A DNA stretch of 11,547 nt from Gammaproteobacteria bacterium (GCA_015494335.1 WGBK01000104.1:1-11547), one strand, 5' to 3'; positions 1-6,746 are shown, numbered from the stretch's first letter. Program-made: numbers and translations. Notes: a model not told the origin generated them from the sequence alone.

Positions 1-512
1 CCGTCGGCGAATTCTCCGGCTTTCATGCGTTCGAACAGATCCAGATTCTCCTCGATGCTGCGATCACGGTAGGGGCTGTTGCGGCCGGGCTCGGTGAGCG
101 TGCCGCGCTGTGCGCGGATCTGTTCCGGGGATTGACTGTCGACAAAGGCCAGCCCCTTGCGGATGAGTTGTACCGCATAGTCGTAGAGCTGGTCGAAATA
201 GTCGGAGGCGGAGGGGTTGCTGTGCCACTGGTAGCCGAGCCAGCGTACATCCTCGCGGATTGCGTCAATGTATTCCTGATCTTCCTTTTCCGGGTTGGTG
301 TCGTCGAAGCGCAGGTTGCAGTAACCGTTGTAGTCCTCGGCGATACCGAAGTTGAGGCAGATCGACTTGGCGTGACCGATGTGCAGATAGCCATTGGGCT
401 CGGGTGGAAAACGCGTGATGATTCGCTTGTACCTGCCGGCATCCAGGTCGCGGTCGATGATGTCGCGAATGAAATTGGGGGCCGCTGTGCTGCCTTCGGG
501 GTCGCTGCTCAT
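1..512 (-). CDS. glnS: Glutaminyl-tRNA synthetase, N-terminal 170 residues (cut by window edge)
   Basis: Class I aminoacyl-tRNA synthetase that charges tRNA-Gln with glutamine in the cytoplasm. The visible part is the start of the Rossmann catalytic domain. It has the PPEPNGYLHIGHAKS segment (HIGH motif at residues 44-47), then LRFDDTNPEKE, DVRWLGY, SSDYFDQL-like SASDYFDQL, RGTLTEPGRNSPYRDRS and EENLDLFERMKAGEF. All follow the order and spacing I know from E. coli GlnRS. The KMSKS loop and anticodon-binding domains lie beyond position 1. The ATG at 510-512 is chosen because the family's NFIRDIID segment begins about 12 residues later. No good Shine-Dalgarno sequence precedes it (CACTCCTC), so initiation may depend on other features. 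A possible promoter lies at 547-574. The sulfur globule-like gene upstream is insulated by the terminator at 612-642, so glnS is probably transcribed alone or with genes further left. Confidence 0.97.
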   Translation of the reverse strand, partial: MSSDPEGSTAAPNFIRDIIDRDLDAGRYKRIITRFPPEPNGYLHIGHAKSICLNFGIAEDYNGYCNLRFDDTNPEKEDQEYIDAIREDVRWLGYQWHSNPSASDYFDQLYDYAVQLIRKGLAFVDSQSPEQIRAQRGTLTEPGRNSPYRDRSIEENLDLFERMKAGEFAD

Positions 513-546
513 GAGGAGTGGGGAATGCTCGATTGGAAAAGAGGCT

Positions 547-574
547 ATGTTACCTGAATGCCCCGCGTCCTCAA
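547..574 (-). promoter_or_regulatory. Possible sigma-70 promoter of glnS
   Basis: Read on the minus strand: TTGAGG (569-574), 16 bases, then TAACAT (547-552). Each box matches 4 of 6 consensus bases. Transcription would start near 540, giving a leader of about 28 nt before the glnS ATG at 512. The site lies between the upstream terminator and glnS, where a promoter is expected. This rests on pattern matching only. Confidence 0.4.
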
Positions 575-611
575 GCCATTGCGGGAGTCAGAAGCTTGTT
601 TTGCAGGCATG

Positions 612-642
612 AAAAAGGCCGGCTCCTCAAGGGAGCCGGCCT
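612..642 (-). terminator. Rho-independent terminator of the sulfur globule-like gene
   Basis: A perfect 10-bp stem (617-626 GGCCGGCTCC with 632-641 GGAGCCGGCC) closes a 5-base loop. On the minus strand it is followed by a run of five T (612-616). It begins 27 nt past the stop codon of the gene at 669-1364 and precedes glnS. The T tract lies only on the minus-strand exit side, so it terminates leftward transcription. Confidence 0.9.
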
Positions 643-668
643 CGGCACAAGTTTGGCGTTGTTGCGTC

Positions 669-1364
669 TTACTTGGCGGGTGCAGCCGGAGCAGCTTGCT
701 GCTGGGCAGCGGCATCGGCCTGAGCGGCCTTGGCAGACTGGGCCGCCTTGGCTTGAGCCGCAGCCATGTCGGCCTTGAAGCGCTTCTCGGCTTCTACGCG
801 GGCGGCTTCGTAACGGGCACGAGCTTCCTGCATGGCCTTCTGCTGCTCGGCCATGATCTGAGCGCGACGCTGTTGCATCTGCTGCATCATGGGATCGTTC
901 TGCATCATGCCGGGCTGCGGAGCGAAACCAGCCTGGGGAGCAGGAGCACCATAGGCGGGAGCGCCGTAACCATAGGGAGCACCACGGTAGCCGTCATAGC
1001 TGTTGCCGTAGTAGTTGCCGCGACCATAGCTGTCGCCGTAGAGGTTGCCGTAGTAGTCGCCATAGCCGCGGGTATCGGCGTTGCCTTCCCAATCGGTGTT
1101 GGCGTCCATGTCGGCGTTGCCGCGACCCTTGGCCTTGAAGTTCATTTCGAATTCGCCTTCACCGTCACCGCGACCGCGTCCGCGACCGGTGCCACGACCA
1201 TTGCCGCGACCGTAGTAGTCGCCGTAACCGTTGCCGTAGCCGGAACCGTTGCCATAGTAGTTTCCGTAACCTGAAGTGTCGCTGTTGTTGTTATCCCACC
1301 AGGATGCCTGGACGGATGCCGTGGCGACCAGAGCGATAGCTGCTACCAGAGTTTTGACTTTCAT
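669..1364 (-). CDS. Secreted Gly/Tyr-rich sulfur globule family-like protein
   Basis: 231 residues. Residues 1-20 form a Sec signal peptide (KVK, hydrophobic VAAIALVATA, cleavage after SVQA). Residues 31-57 and 100-142 are low-complexity Gly/Tyr/Asn repeats (YGNYYGN, YGDYYGN, RGNYYGN, YGYGAPAYGAP). Between them lie an RGRGRG stretch and a segment with FEMNFKAKGRGN (72-83). Residues 150-231 are a Met/Gln run followed by an Ala/Gln/Lys/Glu-rich, probably helical or coiled-coil tail. There is no cysteine. Secreted Gly/Tyr-rich proteins of this kind form the envelope of periplasmic sulfur globules in purple sulfur bacteria (SgpA-C of Allochromatium), and I infer the same role here. A generic structural or cell-surface protein is the alternative. 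The start is supported by AAAGGAGA (1371-1378), 6 nt before the ATG. The gene has its own promoter (1458-1485) and terminator (612-642), so it is a single-gene unit and could be highly expressed. Confidence 0.68.
   Translation of the reverse strand: MKVKTLVAAIALVATASVQASWWDNNNSDTSGYGNYYGNGSGYGNGYGDYYGRGNGRGTGRGRGRGDGEGEFEMNFKAKGRGNADMDANTDWEGNADTRGYGDYYGNLYGDSYGRGNYYGNSYDGYRGAPYGYGAPAYGAPAPQAGFAPQPGMMQNDPMMQQMQQRRAQIMAEQQKAMQEARARYEAARVEAEKRFKADMAAAQAKAAQSAKAAQADAAAQQQAAPAAPAK
939..1274 (-). repeat. Degenerate coding repeats (Gly-Tyr-Asn units)
   Basis: Short degenerate in-frame repeats encoding YG(N/D)YYGN, GNGYG and YGAP units (protein residues 31-57 and 100-142), with an RG-repeat and acidic spacer between. 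The DNA shows recurring GTAGTAGTTGCCG- and CCATAGC-like words on the plus strand. Such tracts can expand or contract by slippage. They also create a long spurious Val/Ala-rich open frame on the opposite strand. Confidence 0.7.
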
Positions 1365-1409
1365 GCTTTTTCTCCTTTGATATGGATTTGAAAAATGTTG
1401 ACCCCCTCC

Positions 1410-1437
1410 ATCGGCAGTAGCTCGGTGGAAGGCCGAT
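1410..1437 (-). other. Inverted repeat in the leader of the sulfur globule-like gene
   Basis: ATCGGC (1410-1415) and GCCGAT (1432-1437) are perfect 6-base inverted arms around a 16-base loop, in the predicted 5' leader about 45 nt upstream of the ATG. The stem is short and the loop long, so it may be chance. It could be a leader hairpin affecting mRNA stability. Confidence 0.25.
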
Positions 1438-1457
1438 ATTCGTCCAACGGCACGAAG

Positions 1458-1485
1458 TATATAATTATATTCTAATATAAGTCAA
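1458..1485 (-). promoter_or_regulatory. Promoter of the sulfur globule-like gene
   Basis: On the minus strand, TTGACT (1480-1485, 5/6 match) is followed after 16 bases by TATATA (1458-1463). The spacer is strikingly AT-rich within GC-rich DNA and includes the perfect palindrome ATATAATTATAT (1459-1470), with a TATAAT word inside. Transcription would start near 1451, leaving a leader of about 87 nt. The AT-rich block is consistent with a strong promoter or with binding of a nucleoid protein or regulator. Confidence 0.6.
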
Positions 1486-1551
1486 CGGTTGGCTCTCCTT
1501 CCGGGGCGGACACTTGATCGAGATCAGATCGGTTTCCGTACGGCTGGATCG

Positions 1552-2139
1552 TCAGATCGAGTAGTCATGCTGGACGGGATGTCGCCATTCGCGGGTGATC
1601 CGCCGGGCATCGCCGCGGTCCTTGCGCCCGGCACCGGGTTCGGGGGTGCCGATGTAGAGAAAGCCCACGATGCGCTCGTCCAGCTCCAGTCCGAGGGCTT
1701 CGTGAATGGATAGATCATAGGCGTTGCCGCCGGTCAGCCAGATGGATCCGAAGCCAAGGGCTCGACAGGCGAGCTGGATATGCTGGGCGGCGCAGCCGGC
1801 CGTCAGGATCTGCTCGATCTCGGGGATCTTCGGGCTGGCAATGATGCGGGCGATGACCGTTACGATCAGCGGCGAGCGCAGGGGCTTGTCGCGCTGCTTG
1901 GCGATCCCCACCTCGTCGTCCGGAGTACGCTTGCGAGCGGCCTGTTCGAACAGGTCGGCCAGGCGCTGGCGTGCCTCGCCACGGATCACCAGGAAGCGAA
2001 AGGGCTGCAGGTGACCGTGATCGGGCGCGGACAGGGCGCACTGCAGAATGGCTTCGAGTTGACGATCGTCGGGAGCCGGTTCGTGCAATTGCCGGGCCGG
2101 CACGGAATGATGTTCGGTCAGGAAGGTCAAATCGTTCAT
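1552..2139 (-). CDS. Nitroreductase family flavoprotein, YdjA type
   Basis: Predicted FMN-dependent NAD(P)H oxidoreductase, 195 residues (E. coli YdjA has 183). The whole length follows YdjA: EPAPDDRQLEAIL, APDHGHLQPFRFLVI (38-52), RSPLIVTVIA, a Pro-x-x-Glu-Gln stretch with AGCAAQHIQLACRALGFGSIW, and IVGFLYIGTPEP near the end. The physiological substrate of this subfamily is not established. The ATG at 2137-2139 is preferred because MNDLTFLTEHHS aligns with the YdjA start. An in-frame ATG at 2158-2160 would add 7 residues, and neither has a clear Shine-Dalgarno. The usual RRS near the N-terminus, where Arg contacts the FMN phosphate in the family, reads HHS here (10-12). The gene is divergent from the DUF255 gene. 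Confidence 0.88.
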   Translation of the reverse strand: MNDLTFLTEHHSVPARQLHEPAPDDRQLEAILQCALSAPDHGHLQPFRFLVIRGEARQRLADLFEQAARKRTPDDEVGIAKQRDKPLRSPLIVTVIARIIASPKIPEIEQILTAGCAAQHIQLACRALGFGSIWLTGGNAYDLSIHEALGLELDERIVGFLYIGTPEPGAGRKDRGDARRITREWRHPVQHDYSI

Positions 2140-2170
2140 CTTCGGGACTGTCTTGGTCATCGGAGCTGCG

Positions 2171-2178
2171 AGTATACT
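2171..2178. promoter_or_regulatory. Shared -10-like palindrome between divergent genes
   Basis: AGTATACT (2171-2178) is a perfect palindrome that gives a TATACT -10 word on both strands. It sits in the 61-bp region between the nitroreductase start (2139) and the DUF255 gene start (2201). The -35 regions are weak on both strands. Start sites about 7 nt past each box would give short leaders of roughly 15-25 nt. If both are used, the two genes would compete for polymerase. Confidence 0.35.
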
Positions 2179-2200
2179 AGCCCAACCCAGCGAGAACGCC

Positions 2201-4012
2201 ATGAAACCCACCCGGATACTGATCCCCCTGCTGTTGTTGCTCCCCGCGCTGTTGCAGGCCGCCGGCGATTCGCCGTTGAAGAATCATCCCTCGCCCTACC
2301 TGGCCATGCATGCCGATGACCCGGTGGCCTGGCGCCTGTGGGGGCCGGAGGTGCTGGAGGAGGCGCGTCGCGACAACAAGCTGATCTTCCTGTCGCTGGG
2401 TTATTTCTCCTGTCACTGGTGTCATGTGATGCAGCGGGAGAGCTACTCCGATGCCGAGGTCGGCAAGGTCATGAACCGGGGCTTCGTCGCGGTCAAGGTG
2501 GATCGTGAACTGCGTCCGGAGCTGGATCGGCGCATGATCCGTTTCGTCGAAGCCGTGCGCGGCCAGGCCGGCTGGCCGCTGAATGTCTTCCTGACGCCCG
2601 CGGGATACCCGGTGACCGGCTTTACCTATCTGCCGCGGGACGATTTCCTCAAGGTTCTGCGTTCCGTGGATGCCCAGTGGAAGGAGCGCCATGAGGGGAT
2701 TTCAAAGATCGCGCGCGACTATTTCGAGCAGACCGAGAGCGAGGATTCCGGAGCCGAACTGGTGGATCTGCCGGATGCCAGTTTCGGCAAGCTGGTGGAA
2801 GCCTTGCTGTCCCAGTCGATGCTGGCCGCCGACGAGTTGCAGGGCGGTTTCGGCGACGGCAGCAAGTTTCCCAGCTACCCGCAACTGTCGGGGCTGTTGA
2901 AGATATCGGAGCTCGAACCCGAAGGCGGGGACGATTTGCGCGCCTTTCTGACATTGACGCTGGATACCATGGCCAGTCGCCACCTGATGGATCATGTCGG
3001 GGATGGCTTCTTCCGCTATACCACCGATCCGGACTGGCAAACGCCGCATTTCGAGAAGATGCTGTACGACAATGCTCAGTTGGCCCTGCTCTACCTGCAG
3101 GCCGATGAACGCTTTCCGGGTCGAGGCTATCGCGCCATCGCCGAGCGCAGCCTGGCCTTTCTCGATCGCTCGATGCAGGATGCGCGCAGCGGTCTGTATC
3201 ACTCCAGCCTGTCGGCGGTGGACGAACAGAACCGGGAAGGTGGCGCCTACTGGTGGACTCTGGCCGAATTGCGCGAGCTGCTGAAACCGGAGGAGGTGGA
3301 GCAACTGATCCGCATCTGGAAACTGGACCCGCAATCGAGCGAAGCCTTTCTGGCGAAACCGCTGATGGGCATCGGCGTTGCCGGCGGCGATCCGAGGCTG
3401 AACCGGAAAATCCGCAAGCGGCTGCGCGAAGCGGATAAGTCCGTCATGCCGGTGGACCGCAAGCAACTCGCCAGCTGGAATGCCCTCGCCCTGCGTGCAT
3501 GGACCGAGGCTGCCCGCCGCGAGGGCGATGCTCGGACCCGCCAGCGTGCCAAGGGGCTCTACCGGGCCATCCTGGAGCGCTTTATCGTTGGTGGCGATGT
3601 TCGTCGCTTTGCCGGCGGTGATCGGACTGCGGAAACTACCCTCGAGGACTATGCGCAGATGACGAATGCCCTCGCGGCCTATGGCCGGGTCTTCGACGAC
3701 AGGGAAGCGCGCAGGCTGGCAGACCGACTGGCCTCCCGCGCCTTCGAACGTTACTACCGCGGCGGCAACTGGTACCAGGACGATCGCAGCCTGATCCCCG
3801 GTGATCCCGGCATGTCGGTGGTGCCCGACGGAGTGCTGCAGTCGCCGGTGCCCCTGCTGCTCGAGGTGGTGCTCGAGTCGGAAGGTTCCGATCCGAAGCT
3901 GAAGGCAGAAGCAACCCGTTTGCTGCGCCGTGTCACTCAGGACATGCTCGACATACCTTTCTATCACGCCACGGCGATACTGCTGCGCCAGCGTCTGGGC
4001 AACAAGCGGTAA
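2201..4012 (+). CDS. Exported thioredoxin-domain protein, DUF255 / YyaL (SPATA20-like) family
   Basis: 603 residues. Residues 1-20 form a Sec signal peptide (KPTR, then a Leu-rich core ending LLQA). The thioredoxin-like DUF255 domain follows: NHPSPYLAMHADDPVAW, then GYFSCHWCHVMQRESY with C71 and C74 as the CxxC pair, KVDRELRPELD, and GWPLNVFLTPAGYPVTGFTYLP. The C-terminal part is the alpha/alpha-barrel (six-hairpin glycosidase-like) region typical of the family, with HFEKMLYDNAQLA (283-295) and a WNALALRAW motif at W426. Biochemical function is not established for the family; a periplasmic redox or sugar-related role is inference. Many family members are cytoplasmic and nearer 680 residues, so the signal peptide and shorter length are notable. 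The start at 2201 is chosen because it begins the signal peptide; an upstream ATG at 2153 would bury it. The stop is 4 nt from the convergent small gene. Confidence 0.9.
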   Translation: MKPTRILIPLLLLLPALLQAAGDSPLKNHPSPYLAMHADDPVAWRLWGPEVLEEARRDNKLIFLSLGYFSCHWCHVMQRESYSDAEVGKVMNRGFVAVKVDRELRPELDRRMIRFVEAVRGQAGWPLNVFLTPAGYPVTGFTYLPRDDFLKVLRSVDAQWKERHEGISKIARDYFEQTESEDSGAELVDLPDASFGKLVEALLSQSMLAADELQGGFGDGSKFPSYPQLSGLLKISELEPEGGDDLRAFLTLTLDTMASRHLMDHVGDGFFRYTTDPDWQTPHFEKMLYDNAQLALLYLQADERFPGRGYRAIAERSLAFLDRSMQDARSGLYHSSLSAVDEQNREGGAYWWTLAELRELLKPEEVEQLIRIWKLDPQSSEAFLAKPLMGIGVAGGDPRLNRKIRKRLREADKSVMPVDRKQLASWNALALRAWTEAARREGDARTRQRAKGLYRAILERFIVGGDVRRFAGGDRTAETTLEDYAQMTNALAAYGRVFDDREARRLADRLASRAFERYYRGGNWYQDDRSLIPGDPGMSVVPDGVLQSPVPLLLEVVLESEGSDPKLKAEATRLLRRVTQDMLDIPFYHATAILLRQRLGNKR

Positions 4013-4016
4013 TCCC

Positions 4017-4175
4017 TCAGTCGTAGAGATCCTCGATCTGCTGCTGGTATTGCCAGATCAGGTTCAACTCCTCGTACAGGGCAATGACCGTTTCCCGCTC
4101 TTCGTTGGTCAAGGGTTGCTGCCTGAGGCATTCCTCGGTTTCGCGCAGAAATTCCTCAATGGGTGGAGCCTGCAT
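4017..4175 (-). CDS. Probable small acidic protein of 52 residues, unknown function
   Basis: Open frame MQAPPIEEFLRETEECL... ending in QQQIEDLYD and a TGA. It fills the gap between the DUF255 stop (4012, convergent, 4 nt away) and the divergent gene at 4248. About three quarters of third codon positions are G or C, as in neighbouring genes. The predicted product is helical and acidic, with LTNEERETVIALYEELNLIWQYQQQIEDLYD as a plausible amphipathic helix. No signal peptide, membrane segment or known motif was recognised, and no strong Shine-Dalgarno precedes the ATG (AGAG only). The same frame stays open far upstream, antisense to the following operon, so the ATG at 4173-4175 is chosen as the last Met before the compact protein. 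I do not recognise the family. Confidence 0.5.
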   Translation of the reverse strand: MQAPPIEEFLRETEECLRQQPLTNEERETVIALYEELNLIWQYQQQIEDLYD

Positions 4176-4212
4176 GTTGATATACTCTGTGGCTGAATTT
4201 TCCACATTGTGA

Positions 4213-4230
4213 CCTGATCCTGTGATCGGG
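4213..4230. other. Inverted repeat between divergent genes (hairpin or operator candidate)
   Basis: CCTGATC (4213-4219) and GATCGGG (4224-4230) form 7-base arms around CTGT, with one T:G pair. The element lies between the small minus-strand gene (starts at 4175) and the 228-residue gene (starts at 4248), so it could be an operator or a leader hairpin of the operon. A TATACT word at 4181-4186 is a candidate -10 for the operon but lacks a good -35. Confidence 0.3.
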
Positions 4231-4247
4231 ATGTTACAAAAAGATCG

Positions 4248-4934
4248 ATGGACAAGCCCGTGAGCAGCGAACTCCACCTTGACAATACCGAACTCGAGCG
4301 CCTGGTGCTGCAGGAAAATATCGTCAGCGCAGTAGGGCTGGATCCCAAGAAGCTGCAGATCGGCCTCAAGGGCGATCCCTCCCTGCGCGAGACGGCGATG
4401 GATCGCTGCCGCTATGAAAGCGAGCTGGACCGTGTGTTCAACAAACTGGAGCCGGTATTCGAGGATCTGCTGCTGCGCCGCGGCCTGTACCGCCTGTTCA
4501 TCGGCTTCAACAACAGCGAAATCCGTACCTGTTCGATCTTCGATCCGCTGCGCGAGGAGATCCATCAGGCCGAGAAACTGGCCTCGCCGGACTATGTGGA
4601 ACGCCACTTCCCGAGAATACCCTATGATCGCAAGACCGATATCATGCGCCAGCTCTACGCCGCGCTGATGAAATCGGACCTGTGGGACTACATGCCGCCG
4701 CACTGGCAGCGCCTGACCCAGAACCGACACAAGTTCTGGCAGCCGATGAGCGAGGACGAGGTGCTGCGCGTGTTGCGGCATCTGCGCGTGCTGCGCAACC
4801 TGCCGGAGTACTACCTGCGCAACTTCTCCATTTCGACCGTGCAGTCGGTGGTGCGCCTGCAGTTCAATTGCGACGGCACCCAGATCATCCACGCGGCCGA
4901 TTTCGACGCCTTCATCAAGGAAAATCTGCCCTGA
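4248..4934 (+). CDS. Conserved-looking hypothetical protein, first gene of the birA operon
   Basis: 228 residues, soluble, with no signal peptide or membrane segment. I do not recognise the family. Visible features are an N-terminal helical stretch (13-75, with ELERLVLQENIVSAVGLDPKKL), a beta-like GLYRLFIGFNNSEIRTCSIFDPL (79-101), an Arg/Asp/Tyr-rich middle (DYVERHFPRIPYDRKTDIMRQLY, 115-137) and a Leu/Arg-rich helix (EVLRVLRHLRVLRNLPEYYLRNF, 171-193). The tail STVQSVVRLQFNCDGTQIIHAADFDAFIKENL looks like a small beta-alpha unit. Its three cysteines (54, 95, 208) are not in a metal motif. GC-rich third positions and placement 24 nt before the M61 gene support a real gene. The start ATG at 4248 has only AAAAGA upstream; an in-frame GTG at 4260 is an alternative. 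Confidence 0.85.
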   Translation: MDKPVSSELHLDNTELERLVLQENIVSAVGLDPKKLQIGLKGDPSLRETAMDRCRYESELDRVFNKLEPVFEDLLLRRGLYRLFIGFNNSEIRTCSIFDPLREEIHQAEKLASPDYVERHFPRIPYDRKTDIMRQLYAALMKSDLWDYMPPHWQRLTQNRHKFWQPMSEDEVLRVLRHLRVLRNLPEYYLRNFSISTVQSVVRLQFNCDGTQIIHAADFDAFIKENLP

Positions 4935-4958
4935 TCCCCCAAACCTGAATACGATGCC

Positions 4959-6746
4959 ATGATTGAATACCGGGTCGGCAGCCGCAACCCCGCTGCCCAT
5001 TACTTCGATGTCGAGCTGAAGATCGACCAGCCGGATCCCCGGGGGCAACTGCTGCGCCTGCCGGCCTGGATCCCGGGCAGCTACATGATTCGCGATTTCG
5101 CCAAGCACATCGTCGAGATCGAGGCTGAATCTGCGGGTCGCGCCGTGCCGCTGGAGTCGGTCGACAAGTCCAGTTATCGCCTGCCCGCGCTGCAGGGGAC
5201 GGTCACTGTACGCTACCGGGTCTATGCCTGGGATCTGTCCGTGCGCGGCGCCCATCTTGATCGCAGCCACGGCTTCTTCAACGGCACCAGCCTGTTCCTC
5301 GAAGTGGTTGGGCAGGGCGACCGTCCTTGTCGCCTGTACATCGAGGCGCCGCGGGACGAGGCCTGCGCCGACTGGTCCCTGGCTACGGCCTTGCCGCGGA
5401 TCGAGGGCGAGGATTTCGGTTTCGGTCGGTTCGAAGCCGAGAACTACGATCACTTGATCGACTGCCCGGTGGAAATGGGCCGTTTTCGGCGTTTTGACTT
5501 CGAGGCCTGCGGTGTCCGCCACGACATGGTGCTGACGGGGCGCTTCGATTGCGACATCGAACGCCTGAAAACCGATCTGAAACGCATCTGCGAGTACGAG
5601 ATCGGCCTGTTCGGCGAGCCCGCGCCCTTTTCCCGCTACCTGTTCCTGACCATGGTCACAGGGGATGACTATGGTGGGCTGGAGCATCGCAACAGCACCG
5701 CCCTGATGTGTTCCCGCGACGATCTGCCGCAACCGGGCCTGCCGGCCGACGAGACTACCGAAGGCTACCGGCGTTTCCTCGGCCTGTGCAGCCACGAGTA
5801 TTTTCACAGCTGGAATGTGAAGCGCATCCGTCCGTCGGTGTTCGTCCAGCCGGATCTGTCGCAGGAAGTCTACACGCCCCTGTTGTGGGCCTTCGAAGGC
5901 ATCACCTCCTATTACGACGACCGGATACTGCTGTGCAGTGGCTGCATCCGCCTCAAGGACTATCTCGACCTGCTGGCGCAGACCATCACCCGGGTGCGCC
6001 GCAGCCCCGGACGCCTGCGCCAGAGCGCTGCCGAGTCCAGCTTCTACACCTGGACCCGCTTCTACAAGCAGGACGAGAACGCCGTCAACGCCATCATCAG
6101 CTACTATGCGAAAGGCTGTCTGATCGCCCTCTGCATCGACCTGTTGATGCGGCAGCGGTCGCAGGGCCGTCTCTGTCTCGACGACCTGATGCGTTCCCTG
6201 TGGGCCGACTGGAAGAACGGCCGCATCGGTATCGAGGATCAAACCATCCAGCAACGCGTCAACGAACTGCTCGGCGAGCCGGTCGATGAGCTGTTGCGTC
6301 AATGGATCGAACAACCTGGCGATCTTCCGCTCGAAGAATTGCTGGAGACGGTTTCGATCCGCCTGCGCTGGCGCAGTGCCGTCGACAGCAAGGACAAGGG
6401 CGGACGCAAGGACCAGCCGGGCCTGCGCTGGTGCTTTGGCGCCCAGGTGAAAGAGGACAGGGACGAGTTGAAGCTGCTGTCCGTGATCGAGGACTCCCCG
6501 GCCCAGAAAGCCGGGCTTTCCGCCGGTGATAGCCTGGTCGCCATTGAAGGCCTGCGCGCCAACCAGCAACGGCTGGATCAATGGCTGCGTCAGGCCGGCG
6601 GTGAACAGGACTACGAGTTGATCGCTTTTCGTCGTGATGAACTGGTTAAGGCGCGGGTCCGTCTCGAGCCGGCCGAGACGGATACCGCGGTGCTCGAGGT
6701 GATCGACGAACAGTCGCCGGCCCTGCGGCAATGGATGGACCAGTGA
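4959..6746 (+). CDS. M61 family metallopeptidase with C-terminal PDZ domain
   Basis: 595 residues. Predicted zinc aminopeptidase of the M61 (glycyl aminopeptidase) family, cytoplasmic since no signal peptide is present. The N-terminal beta domain carries LPAWIPGSYMIRDFAKH (34-50), a family signature. The catalytic domain has HEYFH (H279, E280, H283) within HEYFHSWNVKRIRP, and WAFEGITSYYDD, whose E313 is the likely third zinc ligand. The catalytic machinery is therefore complete. The PDZ domain covers about residues 490-570, with SVIEDSPAQKAGLSAGDSLVAIEG as the carboxylate-binding and core part; it probably binds C-terminal peptides or couples to substrate selection. Length and architecture match the family. 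The gene starts 24 nt after the preceding gene and its stop overlaps birA, so it is probably co-transcribed. The upstream Shine-Dalgarno is weak. Confidence 0.95.
   Translation: MIEYRVGSRNPAAHYFDVELKIDQPDPRGQLLRLPAWIPGSYMIRDFAKHIVEIEAESAGRAVPLESVDKSSYRLPALQGTVTVRYRVYAWDLSVRGAHLDRSHGFFNGTSLFLEVVGQGDRPCRLYIEAPRDEACADWSLATALPRIEGEDFGFGRFEAENYDHLIDCPVEMGRFRRFDFEACGVRHDMVLTGRFDCDIERLKTDLKRICEYEIGLFGEPAPFSRYLFLTMVTGDDYGGLEHRNSTALMCSRDDLPQPGLPADETTEGYRRFLGLCSHEYFHSWNVKRIRPSVFVQPDLSQEVYTPLLWAFEGITSYYDDRILLCSGCIRLKDYLDLLAQTITRVRRSPGRLRQSAAESSFYTWTRFYKQDENAVNAIISYYAKGCLIALCIDLLMRQRSQGRLCLDDLMRSLWADWKNGRIGIEDQTIQQRVNELLGEPVDELLRQWIEQPGDLPLEELLETVSIRLRWRSAVDSKDKGGRKDQPGLRWCFGAQVKEDRDELKLLSVIEDSPAQKAGLSAGDSLVAIEGLRANQQRLDQWLRQAGGEQDYELIAFRRDELVKARVRLEPAETDTAVLEVIDEQSPALRQWMDQ

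Noticed and set aside
558..1274. Plus-strand Val/Ala-rich open frame
   Set aside because: It is the complement of the Gly/Tyr repeat gene; the minus-strand frame has the signal peptide, Shine-Dalgarno, promoter and terminator.
2702..3967. 421-codon minus-strand open frame antisense to the DUF255 gene
   Set aside because: It mirrors the codon bias of a clearly coding plus-strand gene and has no recognisable domain or ribosome binding site.
4213..4230. FNR/CRP-like site in the inverted repeat
   Set aside because: The half-sites and spacing do not fit TTGAT-N4-ATCAA or the CRP consensus; the arms are separated by 6 bases in the FNR reading.
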